Assembly (NCBI RefSeq): GCF_014174355.1
Contig: NZ_JABEQF010000001.1
Coordinates: 1-64,000, forward strand
Reading direction: 5' to 3'
DNA length: 64,000 nucleotides
Source: Gluconacetobacter azotocaptans
GTDB lineage: Bacteria > Pseudomonadota > Alphaproteobacteria > Acetobacterales > Acetobacteraceae
Shown in pieces: positions 23,470 through 32,122 of this stretch (within the stretch, counting starts at the first letter, position 1; each line of letters starts with the position of its first letter). A model generated the notes under the pieces. The model was not told the origin of the DNA, ran no database searches, and saw nothing but the letters and a program-made list of their open reading frames with translations. Both the position numbers and the translations under genes were made by a program.

Positions 23470-24216
23470 TCACAGTTTGGAACCGCCGTCAGCGCGGATG
23501 ACGTCCCCCGTGACCCAACGGGCATCATCACCCGCAAGGAAGACGATCACCCCGGCAATGTCCTCCGGCGTCGCCACACGCTTGATCGCCTGGATACCCA
23601 GGGTGAATTCCCGACCTTCGTTCGTTTCGACGAAACTCGACATGTCAGTGGCGACGACACCCGGTGCGACCGCGTTTACGCGGATGCCACGCAAGCCCAG
23701 CTCCGCTGCGAAATGGGTCACCAATGTTGAGATCGCACCCTTTGAGGCGGCATAGGCTGACAGTTCGCCAACGGTTGTGCGGGTCGCCAGCGACGAGGTG
23801 AGAATGATGCTGCTTCCAGCGCTCATGATGGGCGACAACTGCTGTACCAGAAAGAACGGTGCTTTGACGTTTACGGAAAACATGTCGTCGAAGTCTTCAA
23901 CAGTGGTGTCTTCGAGGCGGGCTGGACGCGCGATTCCGGCATTGGCAACGAGAATATCGAGTTTTTCAGAAGATATCTCACGAGCGCGCTCGGACAAGTC
24001 GAAAGTCCCTTGAATATCGCGCAAGTCAGCCGGAATGGCATGGGCCTTCCCACCGTTGCCTATGATCTCCGCGACTACGGCATGTGCCGCCTGCTCGCTT
24101 GAACTGTAATGGACCAGCACCTCGGCGCCCGCAGTTGCGAGGGCGAGCGCCGTCGCGCGGCCCATGCCACGGGAAGCGCCCGTGACCAAGGCTTTCTTGC
24201 CATGAAGTTGAGCCAT
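23470..24216 (-). CDS. Short-chain dehydrogenase/reductase (SDR)
   Basis: A 248-residue classical SDR. The cofactor motif is GASRGMGRA, followed by NAGIARPA, the catalytic Ser in ILTSSLATRT and the YxxxK in SAYAASKGA. The C-terminus WVTGDVIRADGG is typical of FabG-like reductases. NADPH preference is suggested by the Arg in the first loop. It lies 23 bases after the MoaF-like gene, and both are divergent from a LysR gene. Confidence 0.9.
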   Translation of the reverse strand: MAQLHGKKALVTGASRGMGRATALALATAGAEVLVHYSSSEQAAHAVVAEIIGNGGKAHAIPADLRDIQGTFDLSERAREISSEKLDILVANAGIARPARLEDTTVEDFDDMFSVNVKAPFFLVQQLSPIMSAGSSIILTSSLATRTTVGELSAYAASKGAISTLVTHFAAELGLRGIRVNAVAPGVVATDMSSFVETNEGREFTLGIQAIKRVATPEDIAGVIVFLAGDDARWVTGDVIRADGGSKL

Positions 24217-24239
24217 GGTGTTCTTCCTTGCGTTGGTTC

Positions 24240-24560
24240 TTACTCTGAGATCGTGCCGGACATGACGTAAAAGCTGCCGTCCATCATTGTGTAGAAGGAA
24301 CGAGTGGTCTTCGCTTCGAAGTTGTCGCAATGGACAACGGTGGATTTGTCTTCTTCCTGCCAGGAGAGCAGATAGAATCCTCCCTCCAGAGCTGCCCATT
24401 GGAATGGCACCGTCATTTTGGCGCCTGTTTGCGGGCCTTCCAGGAATTCGGCGGTAACGGTCGTGCCGTCGTCGGCATAGGTGTTCCGAAAGACGAGGCC
24501 TTCGCCGTAGTTCACGACGAACGAGCGTCCGGAGTAGGGAAATAAGTCGGTCTGGTTCAT
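24240..24560 (-). CDS. MoaF-like beta-barrel protein
   Basis: A 106-residue protein similar to the MoaF N-terminal/lipocalin-like fold: FVVNYGEGLVFRNTYADDGT, then GGFYLLSWQEEDKSTVVHC and FYVMSGTISE. Such proteins often accompany SDRs and LysR regulators; ligand unknown. Likely first gene of an operon with the SDR. Confidence 0.7.
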   Translation of the reverse strand: MNQTDLFPYSGRSFVVNYGEGLVFRNTYADDGTTVTAEFLEGPQTGAKMTVPFQWAALEGGFYLLSWQEEDKSTVVHCDNFEAKTTRSFYTMMDGSFYVMSGTISE

Positions 24561-24716
24561 GCCATTCCTGGGATGCTGCTGGTGGGTTCACAGAGGCGCA
24601 TCGCTCGACGCCGCCACATGCGACAGGATAGGCATCGTTCCAGAGCCGAAAAACAGGCTCTGGTTCCGATCAGATCGGACGTTTACGTCCGCAATCGTCC
24701 GATTTAAGCTCAGAAA

Positions 24717-25607
24717 ATGAACAATCTTTCTGGCATTTCCGTGTTCGTCTCCGCAGCGGAGACATTGAGTTTCGTGGAAGCTGGCCGTCTGCTTGGCGTT
24801 TCCGCGTCGGCAATCGGCAAAACTGTTGTCCGTCTTGAAGAGCGATTGGGCGTGCGCCTGTTCCACCGCAACACCCGGAGCATGAAACTGACAGCAGAGG
24901 GGGCACTCTTCCTTCAACGGTGTCACCGCATTCTGGGAGAACTGGATGCTGCCGAGCAGGAGCTGAGCGATATACGGGCTGCGCCAAAAGGAAAGTTACG
25001 CGTGAGCCTTCCGGCGATCGGCACGATGCTGTTGCCTGCGCTCTCAGAATTCATCCAGCGTTACCCCGAAGTTGAACTCGACATCGACTTTTCGGATCGG
25101 AAAGTGGATCTGATCGACGAAGGCTTCGATGCGGCAGTCCGCATTGGCGAAACGGATGACACGCGATTGCTCAGCCGTCAGCTCGGCGTTTTTCATCGCA
25201 ACCTCGTCGCATCGCCTGGTTATTTGAAGAAGGCGGGACGGCCAAAGAGCGCGGCAGAGCTACTGCGCCATACATGCTTGCTCTACCGATTTCCCACGAC
25301 TGGAAAGATCGAATCATGGCCGGTCCCGGGGTGGGAGAGTATCTTAGGCAGCGGGCAGCTATCGACCGTCAGTTGTAACTCGATCGAGACGCTCACGTAT
25401 TTTGCTCTTCAAGGACAAGGAGTTGCTTGCTTGCCCGATTTTGAGGTGAGGTCGGCCCTCGCTGATAATAAGCTGGAGCGACTTCTGGTCACAGAGGCTT
25501 CCATGCCCCGTGCCATGACGATTTTATGGCCGACCAGCAAACAACTCGCGCCTAAGCTGCGCGCCTTTATTGATCTCCTGACCTCACGGCTTTCATTGAA
25601 ACAGTAG
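24717..25607 (+). CDS. LysR-family transcriptional regulator
   Basis: A 296-residue LysR protein with HTH (FVEAGRLLGVSASAIGKTV, LEERLGVRLFHRNTRSM) and effector motifs KLRVSLPAIG and DAAVRIGE. It is divergent from the MoaF-like/SDR pair across 156 bases and is likely their regulator. Confidence 0.9.
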   Translation: MNNLSGISVFVSAAETLSFVEAGRLLGVSASAIGKTVVRLEERLGVRLFHRNTRSMKLTAEGALFLQRCHRILGELDAAEQELSDIRAAPKGKLRVSLPAIGTMLLPALSEFIQRYPEVELDIDFSDRKVDLIDEGFDAAVRIGETDDTRLLSRQLGVFHRNLVASPGYLKKAGRPKSAAELLRHTCLLYRFPTTGKIESWPVPGWESILGSGQLSTVSCNSIETLTYFALQGQGVACLPDFEVRSALADNKLERLLVTEASMPRAMTILWPTSKQLAPKLRAFIDLLTSRLSLKQ

Positions 25608-25893
25608 CGGCTTCACTCATTACGCGCGCCGTGAACCTGATCGTGCAACCTGACAAGTTCTTCCGCTATCATAACGCCCGCTTATCGCTTCCGGAACCGA
25701 TTAGCGGACTGACCGGAATCCTGGCCATTGTCGTCGCTTCGGCGATCGAACCTGCACCGAAGCTCCACCCGGCGAACCGGGTAGGAAAACCAGGACGCCT
25801 GTCCATAGGCCTGCCGGCGTGTCGTGCCGGAAGGCGGCCCGCGCTGATCGTGGAGGCAGGAACAGGGCTGCCATAGTCAGGAGGGGGGACGGA

Positions 25894-26730
25894 TCATCCC
25901 GAGTCCCGGTCATGTCCGGCCTTCCCTGATGGGAACGCAGGAGCAGGCCACCCTGGTGTCGGTCTGTCCGACAGGAGACGTCGGGCAGGGCGTGGTGCGC
26001 ACCCGGTTTGCCCATGTCGGGCATCGGGACATGAACGGTCGGGCTTTGCGTCGGCACGTCGCCTGGAGCGGATGGGACTGCCCATGAGATTGGTGGCAGC
26101 CGGTGGCGATTGGATGAGACGGCGGAGCCGACCCTGCGCGAGATGGGCCAGCGCGACGACATCATCAAACGCATCCACCGTGGTCTGAGCGAACAGGGCC
26201 TCGAGCGTGCCGTGTCGGCCTGGGTGCTCGCCGGGGAGGACGTGGTCGAGCCCGGGGTCGGCGAGGTCGATCGCCGGGATGCGCACGGCGAGCAACGCGG
26301 CAACGAGCGCGATCATTGCCATTGCCCCGAACACCCAGCGGAAGGCGTCGCGGATCGCATTTAACGGAAACGCCGTAGCCGCGATGCCAGCGGCGGGCAT
26401 ATCGAGCGCTGCCCGAAACCGGCTCGTGGTACCCGGCGCGTGCCGCTCCATCACCAGGAGCAGGATCGCCGAAGTCGCCGCCGTGCCCATCACCCCTCCG
26501 ATCGAGCGCGCGAAGGACAATGTCGCGGTCGCGATGCCCAGGTGCGCCTTGCCACCCGCCCATTGCACCATCGTTTGGGCCGCTGGCATCGTGGTTCCAA
26601 GACCAAGCCCGAACAGGGTAGAGGCACCGGCGATCGTCCATGCGCCTTGGTCGATCGTGGCCCGGATCCCGGTCGGCGTCCGCTCGAGGAGCGTCACACC
26701 CAGCCTGTCTTCCAGCCGGCTGATCCTCAA
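25894..26730 (-). pseudogene. Chimera of LysR N-terminal piece and MFS transporter C-terminal piece
   Basis: The minus-strand frame starts inside a LysR HTH (ISRLEDRLGVTLLERTPTGI, about 26650-26730) and continues without a stop into the C-terminal half of a drug-resistance MFS protein (GLGLGTTMPAAQTMVQWAGG, then ATATLSFARSIGGVMGTAA). Below about 26230 the frame has no recognisable protein. Two genes were therefore joined by a deletion; neither half is functional. Confidence 0.7.
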
Positions 26731-26803
26731 TCAGCGCCCGGCTTGTGCGCGCCCGTGGCGCACGTTGGCGGCCGCCGGCGCTCTCCCTCATTACGGCGCG
26801 ACG

Positions 26804-27595
26804 TCATTCGCGTTCAGGGGCGAGATGCACCGCGAAGCCGCGCGCTCCCGGCGGTGCCAGTCCGGGCAGCAGTTCCATGGTCGGGATCTGGTAGTCGCCG
26901 TAATTCTGCTTGCGGTAAGGAATTGGTGCGATCGTCTCCAGGGTCTTCATACGCTCGCGCAATTGCTCCACGAGAAGCGTGAATTTCGGCTCGTCCATCC
27001 GGTCGACACGATAGGCCACGAAGGGCGGCAGGACGGTGAAACCGGGATAGAAGAGAATCCCGTGATTGATCGGGAACAACAGATCGTCAATCGGCCCGTT
27101 GATCCCGCGGTCCGAATAATGTTCCGGCCACCCGCCTGCGGTGACCATCAGCATTGCACGCTTGCCGGCCATGACCCCTTCGCCATACCGGTCGCCCCAG
27201 CGCTGATCGCTGTGTTCGCCCACCCCATAGGCGAAGCCGGAGGCATAGACGCGGTCAACCCAGCCCTTGAGGATGGCCGGCATGGCGAACCACCATAACG
27301 GGAACTGCAGAATGACCGTATCGGCCCACAGCAGCTTCTCCTGCTCGGCCTGCACATCGGGCGTCAGCGTATCCGCAGCGAACCCGTCATGGGACGCCTT
27401 CCAGACCTTCAGCGGTCCATCCGACGACAAGGCCGGAAAATCGTCCTTATCGACTGCGGCCTTCCAACGCATGGCATAGAGATCCGACACCCGCACCTCA
27501 TGTCCCTGGGCCGCCAGTTCAGCGACGGCGACATCGAGAAGGGCGCCGTTGAGCGAGTGTCTTTCCGGATGGGCGAAGACGATCAGGACATTCAT
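26804..27595 (-). CDS. NAD(P)H dehydrogenase (quinone), flavodoxin-like fold
   Basis: A 263-residue FMN/FAD quinone reductase of the NQO/MdaB family: VLIVFAHPERHSLNGAL phosphate loop, then LQFPLWWFAMPAILKGWVDR, the family hallmark, and GVMAGKRAMLMVTAGG. It carries out two-electron quinone reduction, protecting against redox cyclers. Divergent LysR at 27698. Confidence 0.9.
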   Translation of the reverse strand: MNVLIVFAHPERHSLNGALLDVAVAELAAQGHEVRVSDLYAMRWKAAVDKDDFPALSSDGPLKVWKASHDGFAADTLTPDVQAEQEKLLWADTVILQFPLWWFAMPAILKGWVDRVYASGFAYGVGEHSDQRWGDRYGEGVMAGKRAMLMVTAGGWPEHYSDRGINGPIDDLLFPINHGILFYPGFTVLPPFVAYRVDRMDEPKFTLLVEQLRERMKTLETIAPIPYRKQNYGDYQIPTMELLPGLAPPGARGFAVHLAPERE

Positions 27596-27697
27596 GGTGC
27601 TTCCTCATACGGATGGAAAGAATTGGCGACTTTCCGAGGATAGGCGATAGGCTATTCTCTTCCCATATGGCCTGAGTGGAAGGGACAATGCCGGAAA

Positions 27698-28615
27698 ATG
27701 GAACACTCGCATGTCTCGCTTGACCGGATGCGGACGTTCGTCCGCATTGCCGAACGCGGCAATCTCGCGGCGGTCGCCCGGGAAACCGGTGCTGGCCAGT
27801 CCACGATCACCCGCCATCTGCGCGAGCTTGAAGAGGCGCTGGGTGTCTCGCTGCTCACCCGCACGACCCGCCGCACGGCGCTGACCGAAGAGGGCACGCG
27901 CTATTACGCGCAATGCCTGCAGATCCTGTGCCTGGTCGAACGGGCCAGCCAGGAAATGCGCCAGACGCGCCAGGCGACGGCGGGCACGGTCCGCATCTCC
28001 TGCACCGCGGCCCTCGGCGCCCTGTATGTCAGCCGGCTGATCTTTGCCTTCCAGGACCAGAATCCCGGGATACGGGTGGAATTCAGCCTGACCGACGAGC
28101 GTGTCGATCTGGTGCGCGATGGCGTTGACATCGCCATCCGTCTCGGCCCGCTGACGGACAGTTCGATGAAGCTGCGGGCGCTGGGTGAAAGCCAGCGCGT
28201 GCTGGTGGCCTCGCCGGACTGGCTGTGCCGCAACGGCCCACTGAAGCGGCCGGAAGATCTGCGTGATCTCGAAGGCGTGCGCCTCTCCCGGGTTCACGGT
28301 TCCGACCGGCTGGTCCTCCAGGCCCCGAAGGGCAAACATCACATCGTTCCATTCCATGGTCGCCTGAATGTTGATCACGGGCTCGCGGCCCGGGAGGCTT
28401 TCCTGGCGGGGCGCGGTTTCGGGCCGGCGCATCGGTGGCTGGTGGAGGACTGCCTTCAGGACGGCCGGCTGGATCTCGTGCTGCCGAACTACAGGCTTCT
28501 CCCAGCTCCTCTGAGCATGTTGATCGCGCCGGAGCGGGCGAGCCTGACGCGGGTGCGTCTCTGCGCCGACTTTCTCGGCCACGAAATCGCGAAAATACCC
28601 GGCATTGGGCGGTGA
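27698..28615 (+). CDS. LysR-family transcriptional regulator
   Basis: A 305-residue LysR protein (RIAERGNLAAVARETGAGQS, TRHLRELEEALGVSLLTR) with C-terminal effector domain. It is divergent from the quinone reductase across about 100 bases and is its probable regulator. The start could be 27698 or the in-frame ATG at 27728. Confidence 0.85.
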   Translation: MEHSHVSLDRMRTFVRIAERGNLAAVARETGAGQSTITRHLRELEEALGVSLLTRTTRRTALTEEGTRYYAQCLQILCLVERASQEMRQTRQATAGTVRISCTAALGALYVSRLIFAFQDQNPGIRVEFSLTDERVDLVRDGVDIAIRLGPLTDSSMKLRALGESQRVLVASPDWLCRNGPLKRPEDLRDLEGVRLSRVHGSDRLVLQAPKGKHHIVPFHGRLNVDHGLAAREAFLAGRGFGPAHRWLVEDCLQDGRLDLVLPNYRLLPAPLSMLIAPERASLTRVRLCADFLGHEIAKIPGIGR

Positions 28616-28631
28616 CGGCGGGTTGGGGCGC

Positions 28632-29258
28632 TCAGACCGTGGCTCGGGCGCGGATGATGCGCAGCAAACGCCTGCGCAGCAGGCCGCTGACCGGCCGGAT
28701 CAGATACCAGTATGGCGCGAAACGCCGCCTCGCTTCGGGTGAGGGGCAGGAGACCAGGGTCTCGGTGGTTAGATAGGACGTCCGGTCCGAAACCGGCGTG
28801 ACCGTGAACGTCAGGAGGAGCTTGCAGACGTCGCTGTCCCGGTTGTGCGTGAAAGCGGCCGCGGAATCGCACGCGACAAGCCCGTAATCGGCTTCCCAGA
28901 ACGCGCCGACCAGGCCATAGGCCAGTGTAAGAGGATCCGGTTTCCCCAGGCACGTGAAGTCGTCCAGATCGAATGTCTTGCGTCGTGCCTTGTGCAGCAG
29001 GCGTCCGGGGAGTTCCCGGAGCCAGAGGGCGCGCCGGGCCAAAGGATCGTCCCTGATCCGGAACTTCTCCACTTCAGCCATGATGACGCTGGGTGGCGCG
29101 TGGATCCGGATCCGGTGCCTTTCTCGAAAGTCCGCATGGGGCACGAGGGAATGGACAGCGACGCCGCCGGTACGATCAGGATAGATGTGTGTCATGTGCA
29201 ATTCAGCCACCTTGAGGCCTTTGGCGATCAGAGTATTGCTATCCGGCGAGGCCGCCAT
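28632..29258 (-). CDS. Hypothetical protein, possibly SRPBCC/START-like
   Basis: A 208-residue protein. HRIRIHAPPSVIMAEVEKF followed by LLLTFTVTPVSDRTSYLTTE resembles the helix-grip layout of SRPBCC lipid- or ligand-binding proteins, but no diagnostic motif is certain. The ATG at 29195 (MTHIYPD) is an alternative start. It is convergent with the LysR gene upstream, ends 17 bases after it, and is divergent from a GntR gene. Confidence 0.6.
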   Translation of the reverse strand: MAASPDSNTLIAKGLKVAELHMTHIYPDRTGGVAVHSLVPHADFRERHRIRIHAPPSVIMAEVEKFRIRDDPLARRALWLRELPGRLLHKARRKTFDLDDFTCLGKPDPLTLAYGLVGAFWEADYGLVACDSAAAFTHNRDSDVCKLLLTFTVTPVSDRTSYLTTETLVSCPSPEARRRFAPYWYLIRPVSGLLRRRLLRIIRARATV

Positions 29259-29381
29259 GCAAGGTTGGTTCGGCTTGCGGCCCGTGATGCTGCCATTTGG
29301 ATACAGGCTTGGCCTGCGGATGAAATCGTGTTCAAGAACATCCTTTCATCGGATGAATAGCACCTGAATGAGCGTTTGCAC

Positions 29382-30068
29382 ATGACCCGCACGGCTCCTC
29401 TCGTTCGCCTGCCCCGGCCGTCCCTCGTTGCGTCGGCGCTCGAAGCCATGCGCGACCAGATTGCCACGGGTGCGTGGCCGGTGGGTCAGCGGATCCCGCG
29501 GGAAGCTGAACTTGCCGACATGCTTCAGATCGGCCGCAATACCGTGCGAGAGGCCGTTCGCGTTCTTTCGCACGCAGGGGTTCTCGAGGTGCGTCAGGGT
29601 GACGGGACCTATGTCCGGACGGTCGAGGACCCTGTCAGCATCATGCAGGCAATCAGTCGGTCGAGCCTGCGCGATCATTTCGAATTGCGCGCCGTGCTGG
29701 AGGTCGAAGCCGCGCGCCGCGCCGCCGAACGCCGGTCGGCACGCGACCTCCGTGCGATGCAGAAGGCGCTGAAGGCGCGCGGCGACTGGACCGAGGGGCG
29801 CGATGTCGACGAGTTTCTGGAGCGCGACGCGACATTCCATCTGGCCATTGCCGAAGCCGGGCGGAACGGCGCGCTGACTGAGCTTTATCGCTACTTTCTG
29901 ACCGTCGCGAGGCAGGCGGCGCGTTCTGCCATGATCGAGCATGATGTCGCCGAACCCGGATTGGTGTTGCATGAGCGCCTGTTTCAGGCCATCGAGGCCC
30001 AGGACAGCGCACAAGCGGCGCGAGCGGCTAAGGCCGTGCTGCGGCCCCTGATCAGGACTCTGTCTTGA
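29382..30068 (+). CDS. GntR/FadR-family transcriptional regulator
   Basis: A 228-residue protein with an N-terminal winged helix (PVGQRIPREAELADMLQIGR, NTVREAVRVLSHAGVLEVR) and a FadR-type all-helical C-terminal domain (FELRAVLEVEAARRAAERR, FHLAIAEAGRN). The domain usually binds a carboxylate with a metal. It is divergent from the hypothetical gene at 28632, its likely target. Confidence 0.85.
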   Translation: MTRTAPLVRLPRPSLVASALEAMRDQIATGAWPVGQRIPREAELADMLQIGRNTVREAVRVLSHAGVLEVRQGDGTYVRTVEDPVSIMQAISRSSLRDHFELRAVLEVEAARRAAERRSARDLRAMQKALKARGDWTEGRDVDEFLERDATFHLAIAEAGRNGALTELYRYFLTVARQAARSAMIEHDVAEPGLVLHERLFQAIEAQDSAQAARAAKAVLRPLIRTLS

Positions 30069-30152
30069 GGTGATGACGCCGTCGTGAGCCCGGTCGCTCT
30101 CGCCTCAACGCGGCTGTCCGACGGCGTTCGCACTGTTCCCGAAACTGGATAT

Positions 30153-30683
30153 CTATTTGACTGCAGCGTAACTGAAGCAGTCGCGTGGGAGTTTGCTTAC
30201 ATTGGGGTGAATGATACAACGTCGCAGGATGCCTTCGCGCTTTAAACCCGCTTTTTCCATAACTCGTGCGGAGCCTAAATTTTCTACGTCGCAGATACCA
30301 CTAATTCTGAAACACTCTTTTTGAGACAGCATTAAGATAACTGACCTTTTCAATACTTCTGTCATGATTCCCCGTCCCCACCATGGACGTGTCAATACAT
30401 ACCCAAACTCCACATGGAATGAATTGATTTGACGCAAAGAAAAGAGGCCACGAAACCCGCCTTCTTTATTATCATAAATTGAATACGTTCTCGAGATATG
30501 TGGAGGCACGGAAAGACAATCTGAAACAAATTCTTCTGTATCGGACAAGATTTTGTGTGGCATCCAGATGGTATAAAGTGATACTTCTGGATCCTGAGCA
30601 TAGCTCAAAAATATTTCTTTAGCGTCCGTCATGGACAACGGACGAAGTAAATGGTTTGTGGTGCGGAAGGATTCTGGCAGCAT
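30153..30683 (-). CDS. GNAT-family acetyltransferase, AT-rich
   Basis: A ~176-residue RimJ/RimL-like N-acetyltransferase: GYVLTRPWWGRGIMTEVLKR (acetyl-CoA loop), then DVENLGSARVMEKAGLKREG, the family hallmark. Target unknown. Codon use and GC content are far lower than those of its neighbours, indicating recent transfer. Start at 30683 (MLPESFRTTNHLLRPL) is chosen; an upstream TTG at 30725 is possible. Confidence 0.8.
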   Translation of the reverse strand: MLPESFRTTNHLLRPLSMTDAKEIFLSYAQDPEVSLYTIWMPHKILSDTEEFVSDCLSVPPHISRTYSIYDNKEGGFRGLFSLRQINSFHVEFGYVLTRPWWGRGIMTEVLKRSVILMLSQKECFRISGICDVENLGSARVMEKAGLKREGILRRCIIHPNVSKLPRDCFSYAAVK

Positions 30684-30893
30684 ATTGGCGAATATGAATT
30701 GCGGCGATGTATCTGGCAAGAACAAGCAAGCTGCACGGTAAGATTATTGATGACGGGACGCATGGCCGATTTTCCGGCCTCATGGTTCATGATGGACATT
30801 CCGCTTACCCGGCCAAGACTGACGCGGCTGTAAGCGCCTCGAGCCCCGGTAGCGCGTCGTCTTACCTCCCGAATAGAAAGGGCCGACCCGACT

Positions 30894-31889
30894 TCACGCC
30901 TGGATTGAAAGCCTGGCGTCGTCGGACACCGACGGCTCCTCGAACAGCGGCGGCCGTTTCGGCCCCATGATCTGGACGACCTTCTGTCGAAGCCATTGAT
31001 GGACCTGGTCGGTGTCGTGTCGGGGATGCCACGCTTGGAAGATCGTCACCGGCTCCAGCTCGAGCGGCAGGGGAAAGCCATAAAGACCCATTCGGTCGAG
31101 CATCGTCGCGTCGGTCAGGATGTCCGGCGCCGGGAGAATCAGATTGGTCTGTGACAGCCCTTGAAGCGCGGCATAGAAGGAGGTCAGCAGCAGGGCGACA
31201 GTGCGTTCGAGCCCATACTGATCGGCAAGGACCTCGTCGATCGGTCCCCGTCGCCGCCCCCGGCGCGAGACGGCGATGTGATCGTAGGCCACCAGCGTCT
31301 GGGGTGTGATGTCACCCAGCAGGATCGGATGACCGGCGCGTACGACCCCGCGAAAGCGGCTCTCGAACAGAGTCTGGCGCATGATTTCGGGGCGCAGGAA
31401 CGCCGTGGCGCCGATATAGAGATCGATGCCGCCCTGCCGCAGGAAATCGCTGTCGTCGCTGTTCGATTCCGCCGTGAAAATCAGCGTGGTGTCCGGGCAG
31501 TCGGCGCGCAGGGCGCGCAGCAGCGCCTCGGCGAACGGGCCGATCACCACATCGGCGGCCCGGATTCGAAACGTCGGCGTCAGGCCGGCGAAATCCAGGG
31601 CATGCCGTGGACGATACAGGTCACTGATCGCCGACAGGATCTGACTGACGCGCGGCTGCATCTGCAAGGCGCGCGGCGTCGGCACCATGTGTCGGCCCGA
31701 CTGCACCAGAATGGCGTCGTGAAACGTCTCGCGCAGGCGGGACAGGATGCGGCTCATTGTCGCGGCGCTGACCTGCAGCCTCGCGGCTGCGCCCGTGACG
31801 CTCGATTCCTCGACCAGAACGTTCATCGCCTGCAGAAGATTGAGATCGTAGCCGCGCGCCACGTGTGCCATCCGGTCTTCCTTTGTCAT
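30894..31889 (-). CDS. LysR-family transcriptional regulator
   Basis: A ~331-residue NodD-like LysR protein with HTH (NLLQAMNVLVEESSVTGAAA, QVSAATMSRILSRLRETF) and effector domain. It is divergent from the DHA2 efflux gene at 32123, about 230 bases away, so it is a candidate regulator of the efflux operon. In-frame ATGs at 31889 and 31871 compete. Confidence 0.85.
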   Translation of the reverse strand: MTKEDRMAHVARGYDLNLLQAMNVLVEESSVTGAAARLQVSAATMSRILSRLRETFHDAILVQSGRHMVPTPRALQMQPRVSQILSAISDLYRPRHALDFAGLTPTFRIRAADVVIGPFAEALLRALRADCPDTTLIFTAESNSDDSDFLRQGGIDLYIGATAFLRPEIMRQTLFESRFRGVVRAGHPILLGDITPQTLVAYDHIAVSRRGRRRGPIDEVLADQYGLERTVALLLTSFYAALQGLSQTNLILPAPDILTDATMLDRMGLYGFPLPLELEPVTIFQAWHPRHDTDQVHQWLRQKVVQIMGPKRPPLFEEPSVSDDARLSIQA

Positions 31890-32122
31890 GCGGGCCCGGC
31901 CCTGAAGTGGCTGATAAATACCCAATCATAGGATGAATATGCCGGAACCAGCCAGCGCCTCCGCCGAGGCTGGCAGAGACGTCGTTGCGTCGCAACCGGA
32001 ATCTGACATCCGACCGTTCCATATCTGCTTTCCGACGATTTCATAATTGAGTGTTCACAAATATAGGATGTTTATCCAAGACTGCCGCCATTAGCTCAAA
32101 CGATGCTGTTGCGAGGTGTCCT

